DNA of 64,000 nt from Diabrotica undecimpunctata (lineage: Eukaryota > Arthropoda > Insecta > Coleoptera > Chrysomelidae): NCBI RefSeq assembly GCF_040954645.1, contig NC_092805.1, forward strand, positions 23,276,741 to 23,340,740, read 5' to 3'. Positions 46,400 to 57,203 of the stretch are shown piece by piece. The notes beneath the pieces were generated by a model. That model had not been told where the DNA came from. It saw only the letters and a program-made list of their open reading frames with translations, and did no database searches. A program made the position numbers and the translations under genes. Each line of letters begins with the position of its first letter. Positions within the stretch are counted from its first letter, which is position 1.

Positions 46400-47020
46400 A
46401 TGTCCTCTTCTGTAGTATCTCTTTTGTCTCGTATTTAGTTAATTTCGGCTAGTTGACATAAAGCAAGCACTTTTTTTAGTTGTAAAACTGTGACGATAAT
46501 ATATTGTATCGTCTAGAGTACGCCTATGTGTTAAACAAAACATGTTTTTGTTCCATCTCGAATAGTATAAAAGTCGAAACTGAAAGACAGCTAACCATTC
46601 TCGACGCGTTGAGTTGAGAATATCTGACCTTGGGAACAGGTGAGTTGAACGTGTCCCAAATCCTTTCGAACTCATTCGATCTGGCGCGTTGAGCGAGATT
46701 GACAATCCTTCCTCAGGCTGCGTCAATCTGGTGCGTTGAACGATATTGGCGTATTCTTTCTATCTGGTGCGTTGAACTAGATAGACATCCTTATCCCTGT
46801 CCAAGTACTCGTTCTGCGTTGAGGTATGAGTACGACCTCAATTCCTCGATCGCCGTATCTTAGTTTACCATATCGAATATCGTCACATCCATCTATCGAA
46901 ATAAATAAACAGTACGGCTTTGTATTCAAACATTGTATTCAGTAGACATTTAACGATAATTACTTTTTCATTTGTATATGTAAATTCGAAATAAATGCCT
47001 ATACGAACGAATCCTTTTTT
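46400..47020 (+). other. Candidate solo LTR or promoter-like segment
   Basis: The segment is compositionally distinct. A TATA box (TATAAAAG, 46565-46572) is followed about 20-25 bp later by CAGCTAACC. Then come three imperfect repeats of ATCTGGTGCGTTGAAC (about 46677-46775), and AATAAATAAACA and AATAAATG polyadenylation-type signals (46899 and 46992). This order of TATA, initiator, R and AATAAA is what a solo LTR shows. No TG..CA ends with matching TSD, primer-binding site or internal retroelement genes were found, so it may instead be an isolated promoter or first exon. Confidence 0.3.
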
Positions 47021-47679
47021 CTCTGGTTGAATTATACTATCCGACCTCACAAAACAAAGTACAATATATCCATTTAAAAAAGATTTGCTTTGTACTTGGA
47101 GCCAATTTTATTTTATTTTTTCTGATTTTATTAATTTCAGTTCATTTCAAAACCTACTGTCACTTTATTTTAACAAAATTTTATTTAATAAGGTAGTTGT
47201 ATAATAAAATTGATTTTGTTCTTCATTTAAAATAATACAAAATCAAAATCAGAACAATTTACTCTTGCCCTATTTATTGACGCTGTGTTTTGCTGTCGTG
47301 TTTCGTGAAAGTTACCTAAACTTTAGAGAAATACAAGATAAAACGGTTAGGGAAAGGGAAGCAACCACTTACGAACAGCGATCGGCAGAGCCTTTTTTCT
47401 TTGATCTTCGATTATACCGGAAGTAATTTGAGTGGAAGAAAAATTAAAAATCGTCGGTAAAAAGGTTTATCGAGTTATAAAATTTCATGACTGGATGAAG
47501 AATATCAGTCCGTTTTGAGGATTTGGAGAGATAAAATTTATTTCTAATGAAAATAATGAAAATACAAGTAAGTCATTGGAAATTTATTGAGTACAGGCAT
47601 ACAAGATTTAAATAAAATATGAATGCACGATAAACAAAAATCGAAATAATTTTTACGTAGAAACAAACCTTATTAAAAC
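47021..47679. other. Intergenic AT-rich DNA
   Basis: No gene or repeat was recognised. Confidence 0.5.
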
Positions 47680-48230
47680 TTCTTCTTCTTTTTTTTATGT
47701 AGACATAACTCTGTCTGTTTTTCAATGTGCCTTTAATAAGTTGTCGTTCCACTGATCTTTTTTGGCCTTTCTACTGATCGTCTTCCTATTGGTGAACCGT
47801 CTCCTACCGTCTTTACTACTCTATTTGTTGTCATTCATCTTATATGATCATTCCATTCTACTCTTCTATTTCTTACCCAGTTCTTGATGTTCTCCACCTT
47901 GTATCTACGTCGTATATCGGTACTTCTAGCTCTGTCCCATAGTGTCTCACCATTTATTTGTCTAAGTGTTTTCGTCTCTGCTGTTTCTAACTTCCTTTTT
48001 GTCCTCTCTGTGCCAGGTCGTGTTTCTGTCGCGTATGTCATTATTGGTCTGATGACTGTTTTGTAAATTCTGCTTTTCATTTCTTTCCCGATATTTTTAT
48101 TTTTCCATATTGCTTCATTCAGGCTCTGTTTCCTCTATTTACTTATTCTTTTGCGTCAGTTTCGAGCTTTCCGTAGCTAGATAATGTGATGCTTAAATAT
48201 TTAAACTTCATAATCTTTATCTTATCTGCG
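47680..48230 (-). pseudogene. RTE-type LINE 3' fragment
   Basis: From its 5' edge it encodes KYLSITLSSYGKLETDAKE, stops, then MKSRIYKTVIRPIMTYATET, ETAETKTLRQINGETLWDRA and RRRYKVENIKNWVRNRRVEW (47835-48080). The tail is AAG-rich (CTTCTTCTTC on the plus strand at 47680-47690). Same family as 32771-32950, 39674-40343 and 59446-60156. Stops and a frameshift occur near 48085-48140. No TSD was found. Confidence 0.85.
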
Positions 48231-48234
48231 CAGC

Positions 48235-48350
48235 GCGAAAAATCTGCATAGATGTTGTATTGAACCATATTCTGAGGTTATTTAACCAAGATGTTCTTCT
48301 TCCTGGACTTCGTTTTCCAAATATTTTTCCTTGCAGGATGGCTTGAAGGA
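48235..48350 (-). pseudogene. RTE-type C-terminal fragment
   Basis: It encodes KIFGKRSPGRRTSWLNNLRI, then WFNTTSMQIFRAAQ, matching the terminal GK.EG.RG.GR...SWL.N+R.W region seen also at 60157-60854 and 53880-54058. It abuts the preceding RTE fragment. Confidence 0.75.
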
Positions 48351-48371
48351 GAGCATAAATTTGTTCTATTA

Positions 48372-49767
48372 CACAGGCCTACAGTGTTTTTGGTGTCAAA
48401 GTGTTTAGAACTGATTTTAGGTTTATTTGGGGTGCTGATTTCGAATATGGCTATAGTTTTGCGCTATCAGCTCAAGTTGTCAAGATAACGTAGGTCATGC
48501 CAGCTTTTATGCATTAAAATACGAATATGCTAAAAAATACGAATATATAAAAATCACACAATTATAAAATCCCTATATTTTAAGTCATTTAACTACAGTA
48601 AAGCCAATTGTACAATAAAACAGATATACAATTAGTTTTGAGAAAAAAACTAACAAAATTTAGAAAAAAGAAAAAAAAAACTTTACTTGACGTATGGAAT
48701 GAACTGAAATGAACTTTTAAACAGTGTCTTTTCAAACTCCAGCAAAAATCTGCCATCATATGGGTGTCTCATCTTCCTTGGTAGCGGTCCTCCATGGTTT
48801 TTATGTCTTGGTGAAATCTCTCACCTTGCTCCTCACTTGTGTCGCCTAAGTTTTCAGGGAAATGGTCCTGGTGGCTGTGAAGATAGTGGACCTTAATGCT
48901 CATATTAGATCCAAGTGATTTTAAGTTATTCAGCAAATGGTTTACCAGCTCAGCATAGTTTTCACTTTTGTGATTTCCCAGAAAATTTTTGATAATGTTC
49001 ACAAATGAAAGCCAAGCCTTTTTCTCTAACTCATTCATTGGCCCCATAAAAGCCGGATTCTTTTTAAGAAGTCTGATCTGTGGCCCATCAAAGATTCCAG
49101 CTTTAAGTTTTTCCGTACTTATCTGATGCAGCTTTCTTCCTATGTAGGCGAAGCATGGTCCATTACAATTAAGTGCCTCAACGAGTTGCTTCATTAGAAC
49201 TAGCTTAATATTGAGGGGTGGTAAGATTATTTTCTCTGTTTCGACTAAAGGCTGGGCAATAATGTTCTTTTGCCCAAGTACCAAGTTTTTTCGCTTAGGC
49301 CACTTTTTTATAATTCAGTGGTTTTTTCGGTCCCTACTATCCCAGGACCAAGAAGCAAACATATTTTGTGTAGCCGCTTTCCTGCCCAAGAAGAAAGTTT
49401 ACCATTTTTAAGTCTACACAAATTTAAATCTTATCTTCTTTAAAACTAAAGCGATTGTAGCATATTCTTCTTTCATCACGGTTGAATGAGCAATTTGTAT
49501 TGAGCTAAACTCTTCCATTGTGAAGCAGAACACATTTCAAACATCGCTTGGAGCTACCAATAAACAAACAAAGGTATATTCCTTTGAATAGCATATTCTT
49601 CATTATCTCAAATATTAAAACTACTAATTTTGTAATGTACCGTATCCATAAAACTAGAGCTGATACAAAAAAACGGAATCCATATTTCAAACTATTGCCC
49701 CTAATATAGTAAAAATCAGCTTAAAGATTCACGGCACTAAAACAAATTTTTTTCTGTAGGCCTGTGT
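48372..49767 (-). mobile_element. TIR element (TTA duplication) with an uncharacterised gene
   Basis: Left CACAGGCCTACAG (48372-48384) and right CTGTAGGCCTGTG (49755-49767) are perfect 13-bp inverted repeats. Similarity continues inward imperfectly to about 50 bp (GTTTT.GTG.C and CTGATTTT on both sides). TTA flanks each end (48369-48371 and 49768-49770). CAC-start TIRs with 3-bp TSDs suit CACTA/EnSpm-like elements, and TTA is also the Harbinger target. The interior carries the minus-strand pseudogene at 48670-49405. Confidence 0.75.
48670..49405 (-). pseudogene. Transposon-associated gene of unknown function (RYQGRW family)
   Basis: The reading includes KYVCFLVL / WDSRDRKNH (two frames), IKKWPKRKNLVLGQKNII, LVETEKIILPPLNIKLVLMK, KAGIFDGPQIRLLKK, NIIKNFLGNHKSENYAEL, then KVHYLHSHQDHFPENLGDTS and EEQGERFHQDIKTMEDRYQG. 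After a TGA where relatives have Trp, the frame resumes DTHMMADFCWSLKRHCLK. I recall this protein family as common in arthropod and cnidarian genomes, but I know no function for it. Further damage is a frame change near 49350 and a TGA at about 49314-49316 in NH*IIKK. Its position inside a TIR/TSD-bounded element suggests it is an element-encoded protein, perhaps part of a transposase. Confidence 0.7.
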
Positions 49768-49819
49768 TATCTGATATTCCAACTCCAATTTACATCTTAG
49801 TAAATAAAATGTTACATTT

Positions 49820-50030
49820 TCTGGCGGTTATATTAAATTGGTGCAGCATACGTTGTAAATCATCTTCACTTTGAGAGAGTAGTATTGCGTCGCCTGCATA
49901 GCAGATTGTTTTAAGTTGTTTGCTCCCATTTGGTATCCTTTTTTAGATCTTACTTTTTTATTATTTTATCCATAATCAGGTTAAACAATAGAGGACTCAG
50001 GGAATCTCCTTGTCTTATCCCTTATAAAAA
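49820..50030 (-). pseudogene. RTE-like RT catalytic-region fragment
   Basis: It encodes IRQGDSLSPLLFNLIMDKII and, after a frame change, ICYAGDAILLSQSEDDLQRM. The catalytic YADD is YAGD here, so the second catalytic Asp pair is broken. It is truncated at both ends. Confidence 0.8.
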
Positions 50031-50064
50031 TAAATATTGATATTGCATAATAGGGTAAAAGCTA

Positions 50065-52560
50065 CAGTAATTGGCCACTTAAACATTGGAGTTTGATAAA
50101 TGTGTAAGGCAATATTTTTCATTAAAAACCACATATTTAAATAATGCACTAAAAATATTAGAATAAAGTATCCAATTTATGAGTCACTATATCATTTATT
50201 GTTTACAAATGTTTAATATTTATAAAAAAAAGTTTTAATCTTGCAGAAGCAGATTTTACAGTAATTGGCCTAACTCATATAATAATTGGTATAGTAAAGC
50301 AGATTGTAATTGGTTACCACTAAGAGGCTAAGGTATTATTTATGTACCCTACCTCCGTATTTTTAATTTTGGTTAAAAAATCATTAAAAGTTGACTCCAT
50401 ATTGACTATGTGTTATATTCTTCACACACAGTCCAATATATATAGTTTTGTTTTAAATGGATTGGGAGCAAATGGTTTAATAATAACCATATTCGTGCTA
50501 ACGGGTTTTTTTGTATTATCTTCTTCATCTTCACTGTTGTAAACAATTTTCTTTTTATTTTTTTCTAGCACAAGAGTACGATAATTTTTGATGTTTTTTG
50601 ACAAGGTTACCGTTACGTTGATGACTAAAGCATCACCATCACATAGTAATACTTAAATTTAGAGAAAATTTTATATTGGGATCATTGTTTTCTATATCAC
50701 CTGCTCTGATTGTGACGGCTTCTTGATCTCTATTACTTTTAAAAACAAATTTAAAGTTAGTGTTATTTGGTGATCCTTCTGTATCATTATGTTTTGGCTT
50801 TCGTTTGATTGTTGATTGCTTTTCTTCCGTTTAGTTATTTTTTGTTTAATCTTTCAATCTTGCGTTTCTCCTTCACCTCTGGTCCTTTTTTTATAGCTGT
50901 TATTTCTTTTGTTGCCTTTTTCCCAACCTAATAAGTCAGAACAAGTGATAGTTTCTTCGTCTTTCTTTTTTCTTTCCTTTCGGGAGTTTTTGGCCAAATA
51001 ACATCATCGCTGACTGATGAAGAAAATCTATTTAATATGATGTGTTCAGAGGCAAACGATAAAGTGCTAGGCATTTGGTTGTCTAAGCTAGTATTTCTTT
51101 CTGATTTCAAGGTTTAATTCTGGCTTACAGATTTTAGATTGGATCCTTTCAATGGAGTTGGTCCGTTCCTCTCTGCTGATCTGCATCTTTGCGTTTATCT
51201 ATATCTTCCAGTAAATAAGTATTCATGGATGGACTTACCTTCAAAAGTTCTTTATAAATATAAAACAATGTAAAAAAATCGGGACTATGTGAATCACCTT
51301 TCATCAAAGTTTTAAGCGTTTTCATTTTTTCCTCTCCAACAACTTTTTTTAAATGTTTTGAATGTAAGTTCATTGACTTTCTTGTTTTTATCTTTTTATT
51401 TGGTCTTGCCAGTGCATTTAAAATAATCAATTGTGGTTATATTCCAACAAAAAAGCCCACAGCACAAAAACAATTTCTAACATTTTCTGGTTTTATATTA
51501 TCAACCACAGTTTTTAAAACTGCAGCAAAATTATCATTTGTTGCAACTTTAGTAGTGAGCTCTCCTTGAAACTTTAATACAGCACTTTTCCATCCTTCTT
51601 TTAAGGACTTATAAACGGCTACAACTGCAGGTTGCATAATTCGAGTCTAGTTAGGGTATAGAAAAATTAGAATTATCTGTAGCTTTGTGTATAATTCGCT
51701 TATTTCATAGATTAAATGTGCGCTGTGACCATCAACGAACAAGGCTATTGGAAGTTTGATGATATTTTTGCTCGAGTAAGGATAGAGAATGTTTCCTATA
51801 TATTCGTGGAACAGCTGATTTTTCATCCAACCGTTATCACTGCACCCAATTCCTCAGGTGTCAGGTACAGAATTAACAATTTCGGCTGACAGTCTTTTGT
51901 AAGCATACATCATTATAGGTGGAGTCACAACACCACAAGCTGAAAACGTAAACATCACTGTGATGTTTTTTGAATGGTGCTGTATTTCATAAACATTTTT
52001 CGCTCCTATTGGTGCAAGAACTTTTTTGTTCTTTGGGAAAAGCCAAAAACAGGTTTCGTCTCCATTATAGACTCTGCTGGGATCTTCAAGAACCTTAAAT
52101 CATTGTTTTTCCTTTAAGTAGTCTTCTACATTAGCAAACCAGTTTCTTATGTCTGTTTTGGCCACAAATAAGCTAGTTGCTGTTATTCCTTCTGAGGTTC
52201 TTAAAGTTATATTTGGGTGACTTTTTAGGAAGGCGTGATACCTTCCTCTTCCTGGATGGTTACATTTAAACGGATTTTCTCTAGGTTCTGCGCCAAGAAA
52301 ATATATCACAGAAGTTTGAGTATCTTCTATTCTACGTGGAAATCCTTTCTGTATAAGGTGAAAATCCATCTTTCTATAACTGCTTTTTCTTCTGAAGTTA
52401 ATACTGGGTTAGGTCTAAGAGAAACTTTATTATTAAATCTGATAACTGACCGGAACTGAAGTTGAGGAATCTGATATAACTTAAAAACTTCTCTTTGACT
52501 CATACCATTTTCACTCTAAAGCCTTAATTATATCTTCTTCTTTATATTTTTTTTCGGTAA
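50065..52560 (-). mobile_element. Pogo/Tigger-like element with transposase pseudogene
   Basis: The left boundary is TA (50063-50064) followed by CAGTAATTGGCC, a pogo-like CAG terminus at a TA target. ACAGTAATTGGCC recurs at about 50258, and TGTAATTGG at about 50310. From 52560 the minus strand encodes a Psq-type helix-turn-helix (KYKEEDIIKALE; GMSQREVFKLYQIP after a frameshift), then GRGRYHAFLKSHPNITLRTS, NWFANVEDYLKEKQ, the DDE_1 catalytic core (RVYNGDETCFW, ITVMFTFSACGV, GIGCSDNGWM, ALFVDGHSAHL, TRIMQPAVVAVYKSLKEGWK) and a Lys/Glu-rich tail (PERKEKRKTKK) reaching about 50430. Stops include TGA before GIGCSDN and TAG before TRIMQ. The third catalytic Asp (QPAD expected) is Val. No right terminus was found. 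Confidence 0.88.
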
Positions 52561-52639
52561 GAAACACATGCAGAGACCTTTGGGGTGTTGTAAATGAAAA
52601 AAAGCATTGCGATAGTGATAGTGGTCACATTGAAATAGT

Positions 52640-53690
52640 AATAATTAGCCTATGGACAACGACTGTTTACTCTTAGAATGTGTAATGTTTGCCTGGAATG
52701 TAGTGAATATTTAAACATTGCTTTGTCCAACAAATGTAAAAACTATTTGACAGCTATTACAATCCTATTCGCGAGAGAGTTTATAAATCAATCAGTTTTT
52801 AATTTCAAGAATCAATAATATTTCAATAACTATAAATATTAATATAAATTCAATTTAATATATTTGTTTTGATAAATAACTTGTACCAGTTTATATACTG
52901 ACTATAATTTATCGGTAATAATGAACTAAAACAGCAACTTATTTATTTTTTATTAAATATTGTTGAAGTTATCACAATCTTTATTTCGTTTAATGTCTGT
53001 TCTTTATTGTATTACACAAATCCCTTAATTTTAATTTCTAAAGAATTACAGTTAATTATATCCCAAAATTGATAAGCCACGTGGAATATTCAAACCGCAA
53101 ATGAAAAACTATTGACTTGTTGTACACTCACTCCCCGATTGTACCTCGAGCTTTCAGATACCGAAGGATCGACTCGCGTGGGGGTGATTTTAAACAGAAG
53201 AGGGTGAGTTTTCATCCCCCACGTGGATTTCTGCTTTTCTATGCAAACACTGATTAAATTTTCATGCCTGTAGGTATAGGATCATCTATATGTTTCTATA
53301 TATTGATTTGGCCCGTAATATTACAGGAGTTATAATTGAAATTTTGATTAGGCGGGATGGAAAGTGAAGAAGCTATTATAATTTTTAATGAATTTGGTTA
53401 TGACAGATGTTATTAATGTTATAAAAGAGTTTATTGCTAAGGTGGATGTCTATGTCTAGATTCGTTCTACAAAATGATCGAGAAATAATCGATAGTGTGA
53501 CCAAATATATTTTTTAATTAATCAAATTTAGTGTAATTTACCCCAAGAAAAAATTATTAAATATAAGAAATAACTATTTTGAGATTTATGCTATTTTCCG
53601 TGGATTAACATAATAATAAGTGACTTTCAAAAATTACGAGAATTTCACCAAATTTGAGATTATTTCTGTTGATTTTGAGGTTTTACTAAA
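52640..53690. other. Intergenic; GC-richer patch at about 53080-53320
   Basis: No gene was recognised. The patch includes CCCACGTGG and palindromic CACGTG-type motifs near 53080 and 53217 and could be regulatory. The rest is AT-rich. Confidence 0.35.
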
Positions 53691-53879
53691 ACCTCATAGT
53701 TTTACGAAGGTTTTCATATTGAATGTACACTGGGTCTTTAAATTAATTAAAAAATGCCTTAACTGGTTGCAAAAAATGTTGAAAAATTCAACCGTGGCAA
53801 TATTTCTACAATATGGTAACGGAGGACCCAACTTATTGACTAATATCAAATAGTAAACACAGTGCCAGTATTGAAGATG

Positions 53880-54058
53880 GTAACAGCGCACCTTTTTCTT
53901 CGTGCTATCTCTGCGACGGAGGTTAGCAATTATCATGGCTATTCGAACTTTAAAAACCGCTGTTTTGAAAAGTTCATTTGATGTACATCCGTACCATTCT
54001 CTCAGGTTGCGCAACCATGATATTATACGTCTCCCTAAGCTTCTTTTTCCTTACTTCG
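53880..54058 (-). pseudogene. RTE-type 3' terminus
   Basis: It encodes GKRSLGRRIISWLRNLREWY, then GCTSNELFKTAVFKVRIAMI and IANLRRR. This is the same terminus as at 43757-43975. Its 5' edge abuts piggyBac coding sequence (54060), so it probably inserted into that gene, but no TSD was found. Confidence 0.85.
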
Positions 54059-54059
54059 C

Positions 54060-54445
54060 CTCATTACATGTTCGCGGTAAATGCATAACAAGATTATGAG
54101 CTTGTGTTCTAACATTAGAAGCTTGAACTTTTTTAGCTTGTGTGTAACGACTCTTTTCATGAAAATATACTGAATCTAAAAAATCTTCAGTTTGTTCAAC
54201 ATCACTCCCTTCGTCTTCGCTTAAATGTGTATCATCAACAAATAAACTTTGGTCACCTTCTTCATAAGCAGATTGCTCAGAATCACTTTCATGATTACTC
54301 AGAATCCAGTCCTCATCTGCAACATTTTCACTTTCACTGTCCTCAGCACCACTGTCCTCAGCATCAGTGCTTTAATCAATATATCCTCAAAATCAAGATC
54401 CGTTGGTTTTAAAATACGCCCAGGACACTAAAAACCAGCCATTAT
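54060..54445 (-). pseudogene. piggyBac transposase N-terminal fragment
   Basis: The minus strand reads MAGF, stop, CPGRILKPTDLDFEDILI, then after a frameshift an acidic region (DAEDSGAEDSESENVADEDW, ESDSEQSAYEEGDQSLFVDD), followed by YFHEKSRYTQAKKVQASNVR and TQAHNLVMHLPRT. Acidic N-termini followed by a ..RT.AHN.V...P motif are typical of piggyBac transposases. The catalytic part is missing; an RTE terminus begins where it should continue. Confidence 0.7.
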
Positions 54446-54669
54446 TGTTAGACACTGCCTGGTATAAAAATAACTGTTATCAGGGAAGTGGGTTCAAACT
54501 GACTCCAGTAAATTTCAGTAAATTTTAAATTGTTATTGGTATTTTTCTTTTTGTAAGCTTTGTCCATAAAATTATACAATTTTCAGTGACGATAAAGCAT
54601 ATTTCTATTCTATTCCAATCTATTATGTTCTATAGTAATCTTGTATCTATCCAGAAGTGCACAAATAAG

Positions 54670-54838
54670 ATTTTATTTTCTTAGTCCTGTCACTCTTTGA
54701 CACTGAAGATTAAATAGATCGTATATTTTTTGAATGTCCTCGATCTCTTTGCATTTGTCTTCAAAGGATTTTTCTTTTGCCTGCTTTATTATTTTTCTGA
54801 TCTCAAGCTTAATCTGGAGAAACCATATTTAACCTTTT
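54670..54838 (-). pseudogene. RTE-like linker fragment
   Basis: It encodes IKLEIRKIIKQAKEKSFEDK, then CKEIEDIQKIYDLFNLQ, resembling the region between endonuclease and RT in RTE polyproteins. The I-like LINE is inserted next to it; the 11-bp target (54839-54849) lies at its edge. Confidence 0.55.
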
Positions 54839-54849
54839 ATAAAGATGTA

Positions 54850-57192
54850 GAAACAACTATTTAACAGGACTATTCTTGGATATTAAGGGATTCAGTTTGC
54901 TTGCCAACTTTAAGAAATAAAATGGTTAATTTATTTCATATGCCAATCGCATTCGTGGATACAATAATTGGACTTTACACAAAGAGGATCATCTATTTAA
55001 GAGATCATAATAACAAGCTAATTGGACCACGATATAATTATCAAGGTATACCACAAGGCTCAGTTTTATCTCCAATCTTATTCAATATATACAGCTTTGA
55101 CATACATAACATCCAAATAAATAACAGTTCATTCAAAATCGTACAGTATGCCGACGATTTCTGCATCTATACAGAAAACAAAAAATATGAAACCTGTATA
55201 CAAAGCCTTAGCAAAGTATGTGAATCCCTTTTTTAATGGTTTTTAGAGAATGGTCTCAATTTATCTATAGAAAAATCAGTAGTATCTATCTTCACAAGAC
55301 ATAACATTCCTACAAATGAAAATATCATTCTGAACGATCAATGTTTTAAGCTTTAAAATCATGTCAAATATCTAGGCCTTATTTTGGATAAGAAGTTAAC
55401 TTGTAGACAACACATAGAGTACATGCTTGATAGATGTAACAAAGGCAGCAATTTCCTCAGAATGACAACTAAAACGTGGTGGGGTTGCGATGTAGAAATA
55501 TCCTTGTTGTTTTATCGCGCTTATATACGATATATTCTAGATTACGGTGCTACTCTTTATGGTTCCGCCTCCAAGAACCTTTTAAGAAAAATCGACACGT
55601 TTCAAAATTCTATAATGAGGGTATGTTTGGGTGCTATGAGATCAACCCCTATACAACCCTTATATGTTGAAGCCGCTGAGCTACCCCTGGAAAATGGAAG
55701 AAACTTTTTAATTGAAAAAAGCCTTCTTAAAATTCTATTAAGTAACTCCCAGTTATTTTTAAGCGTCCGTCAACTTAACGAATCAGATCTTACAAACAAA
55801 TATTGGGAGAAAAATCGTTCACCGCCTTTATGCATGGCATTACAGAATAATCCTATTTTTTTCAAGAAATTGGACACGGTTGATAGAAGCTTAGACTACT
55901 TTCCTTTATTCCACAGAACTCAGGTTATAATACCCACTTATAGTGAGAACACCATTATGAGTAGCAATCTTCTAAGATCTCTACTGCAGGATTATAGGAA
56001 ATCCACAGTAATATACACGGACGCATCAAAAACAACAGAAGGGACTGGATGCGCATACTTTTTACCTGCTACAAACGTAGAGTTCAAGTATAAACTACCA
56101 TATGAATTTTCAATCTTTTCAGCGGAATCAATAGCTATACTTGAAGCTCTAAAATATGTTAAAAACACCTGCATAGACATATTTTAATTCTGTCAGATTG
56201 CCTTTCAGTTATGCAGAGCATAAAAAACATTGAATTGCCCTCAAAATTTAGCAACCCCTACATATTTGAAATAAAAGATCGATTGTATCATTTATCATCG
56301 ACTGGAGTCAACATAAAATTTATTTGGGTCTCAAACATAATGAATATGTAGATCATTTGGCTAAAATAAGTGTAACAACTGGCTCTACGTTGAAATATAT
56401 GCTTAATACATCAGATGTTACTACTATTTTCAAAAAAAATCAGCAACAGATGGAAAGAGCAATGGAAACATTACTGTTCTACAAACCATAAAAGGTATAC
56501 CTCTTTACAACCAACTATACCTCAAAAAACCTGGTTTCAGAATTTCAAAGCACCTCGTAAATATATTACTACTATAAATCGAATACGCTTTGGACATGCA
56601 TGCTACCCATGCCATTTATTTAAAATTAAAGTTATCGATGATGATAGTTGCAAACATTGCGGTAAGCTAGGTGACCTCGATCACATCTTCTTTGAATGTC
56701 CTAAATTTATTCAGCATTCAAACTCCCTGTATACAACATTAAATAAATGCAATACATACGCTCCATATAATATACAGTCCCTTGTTAGCCATAGGTTCTG
56801 TAACAATATATAATTCAATTATAGAATTTTTGTCAGACACATGCATAGCTTTATAAATCTGGTACTCGTTCATGAAAATTTTCATGAGCGTGTATAGGGT
56901 TAGACTTGTACCCTTTGTTTATCCTATATGTAACAATATCTTATCCGTGGTCCAGTATTGTTTGTCTGTTAAAATAAATGTCTTGACGGACCCCTAGACG
57001 AGAAGCGAGTGTTCTTGTATTTTCCTTCGACGTGTTCTTCTATTAATTATTCGTCTGTTTCGTTTTAGGGATATCGCTGTGCATTTGTCTGAGAGAAATA
57101 ATCTGTACTTATGTGTATATACCTTCTTAAGGAATATATTATAACCTTTCGAGACTGGCTGAATGACCAAAGCCTATGCAACAAAAAAAAAA
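54850..57192 (+). mobile_element. I-clade-like LINE with RNase H, 11-bp TSD
   Basis: Exact duplications ATAAAGATGTA lie at 54839-54849 and 57193-57203, and the 3' end is A-rich (57182-57192). The copy begins within the RT (LFLDIKG), then reads QGIPQGSVLSPILFNIYS, QYADDFCIYTE (catalytic pair intact), VKYLGLILDKKLTCRQHIEY and YGATLYGSASKNLLRKIDTF. An RNase H domain follows: VIYTDASKTTEGTGCAYF, IFSAESIAILEAL, and after a frameshift ILSDCLSVMQSI, giving the D-E-D residues. The C-terminal part reads RIRFGHACYPCHLFK and CKHCGKLGDLDHIFFECPKF. Stops lie at 55234-55236 and about 55356, a frameshift at about 56185, and further stops at about 56345-56410. Confidence 0.9.
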
Positions 57193-57203
57193 ATAAAGAT
57201 GTA

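Noticed and set aside
46400..47045. Exact LTR ends (AGTTGACATAAAGC to CCTCACA)
   Set aside because: These candidate ends were tried, but no 4- or 5-bp duplication flanks them, so boundaries are left open.
53694..54014. 106-codon minus ORF taken as one gene
   Set aside because: Only its N-terminal part is RTE-derived; the remainder runs past the 3' tail into unrelated flanking DNA, so it is not a single protein.
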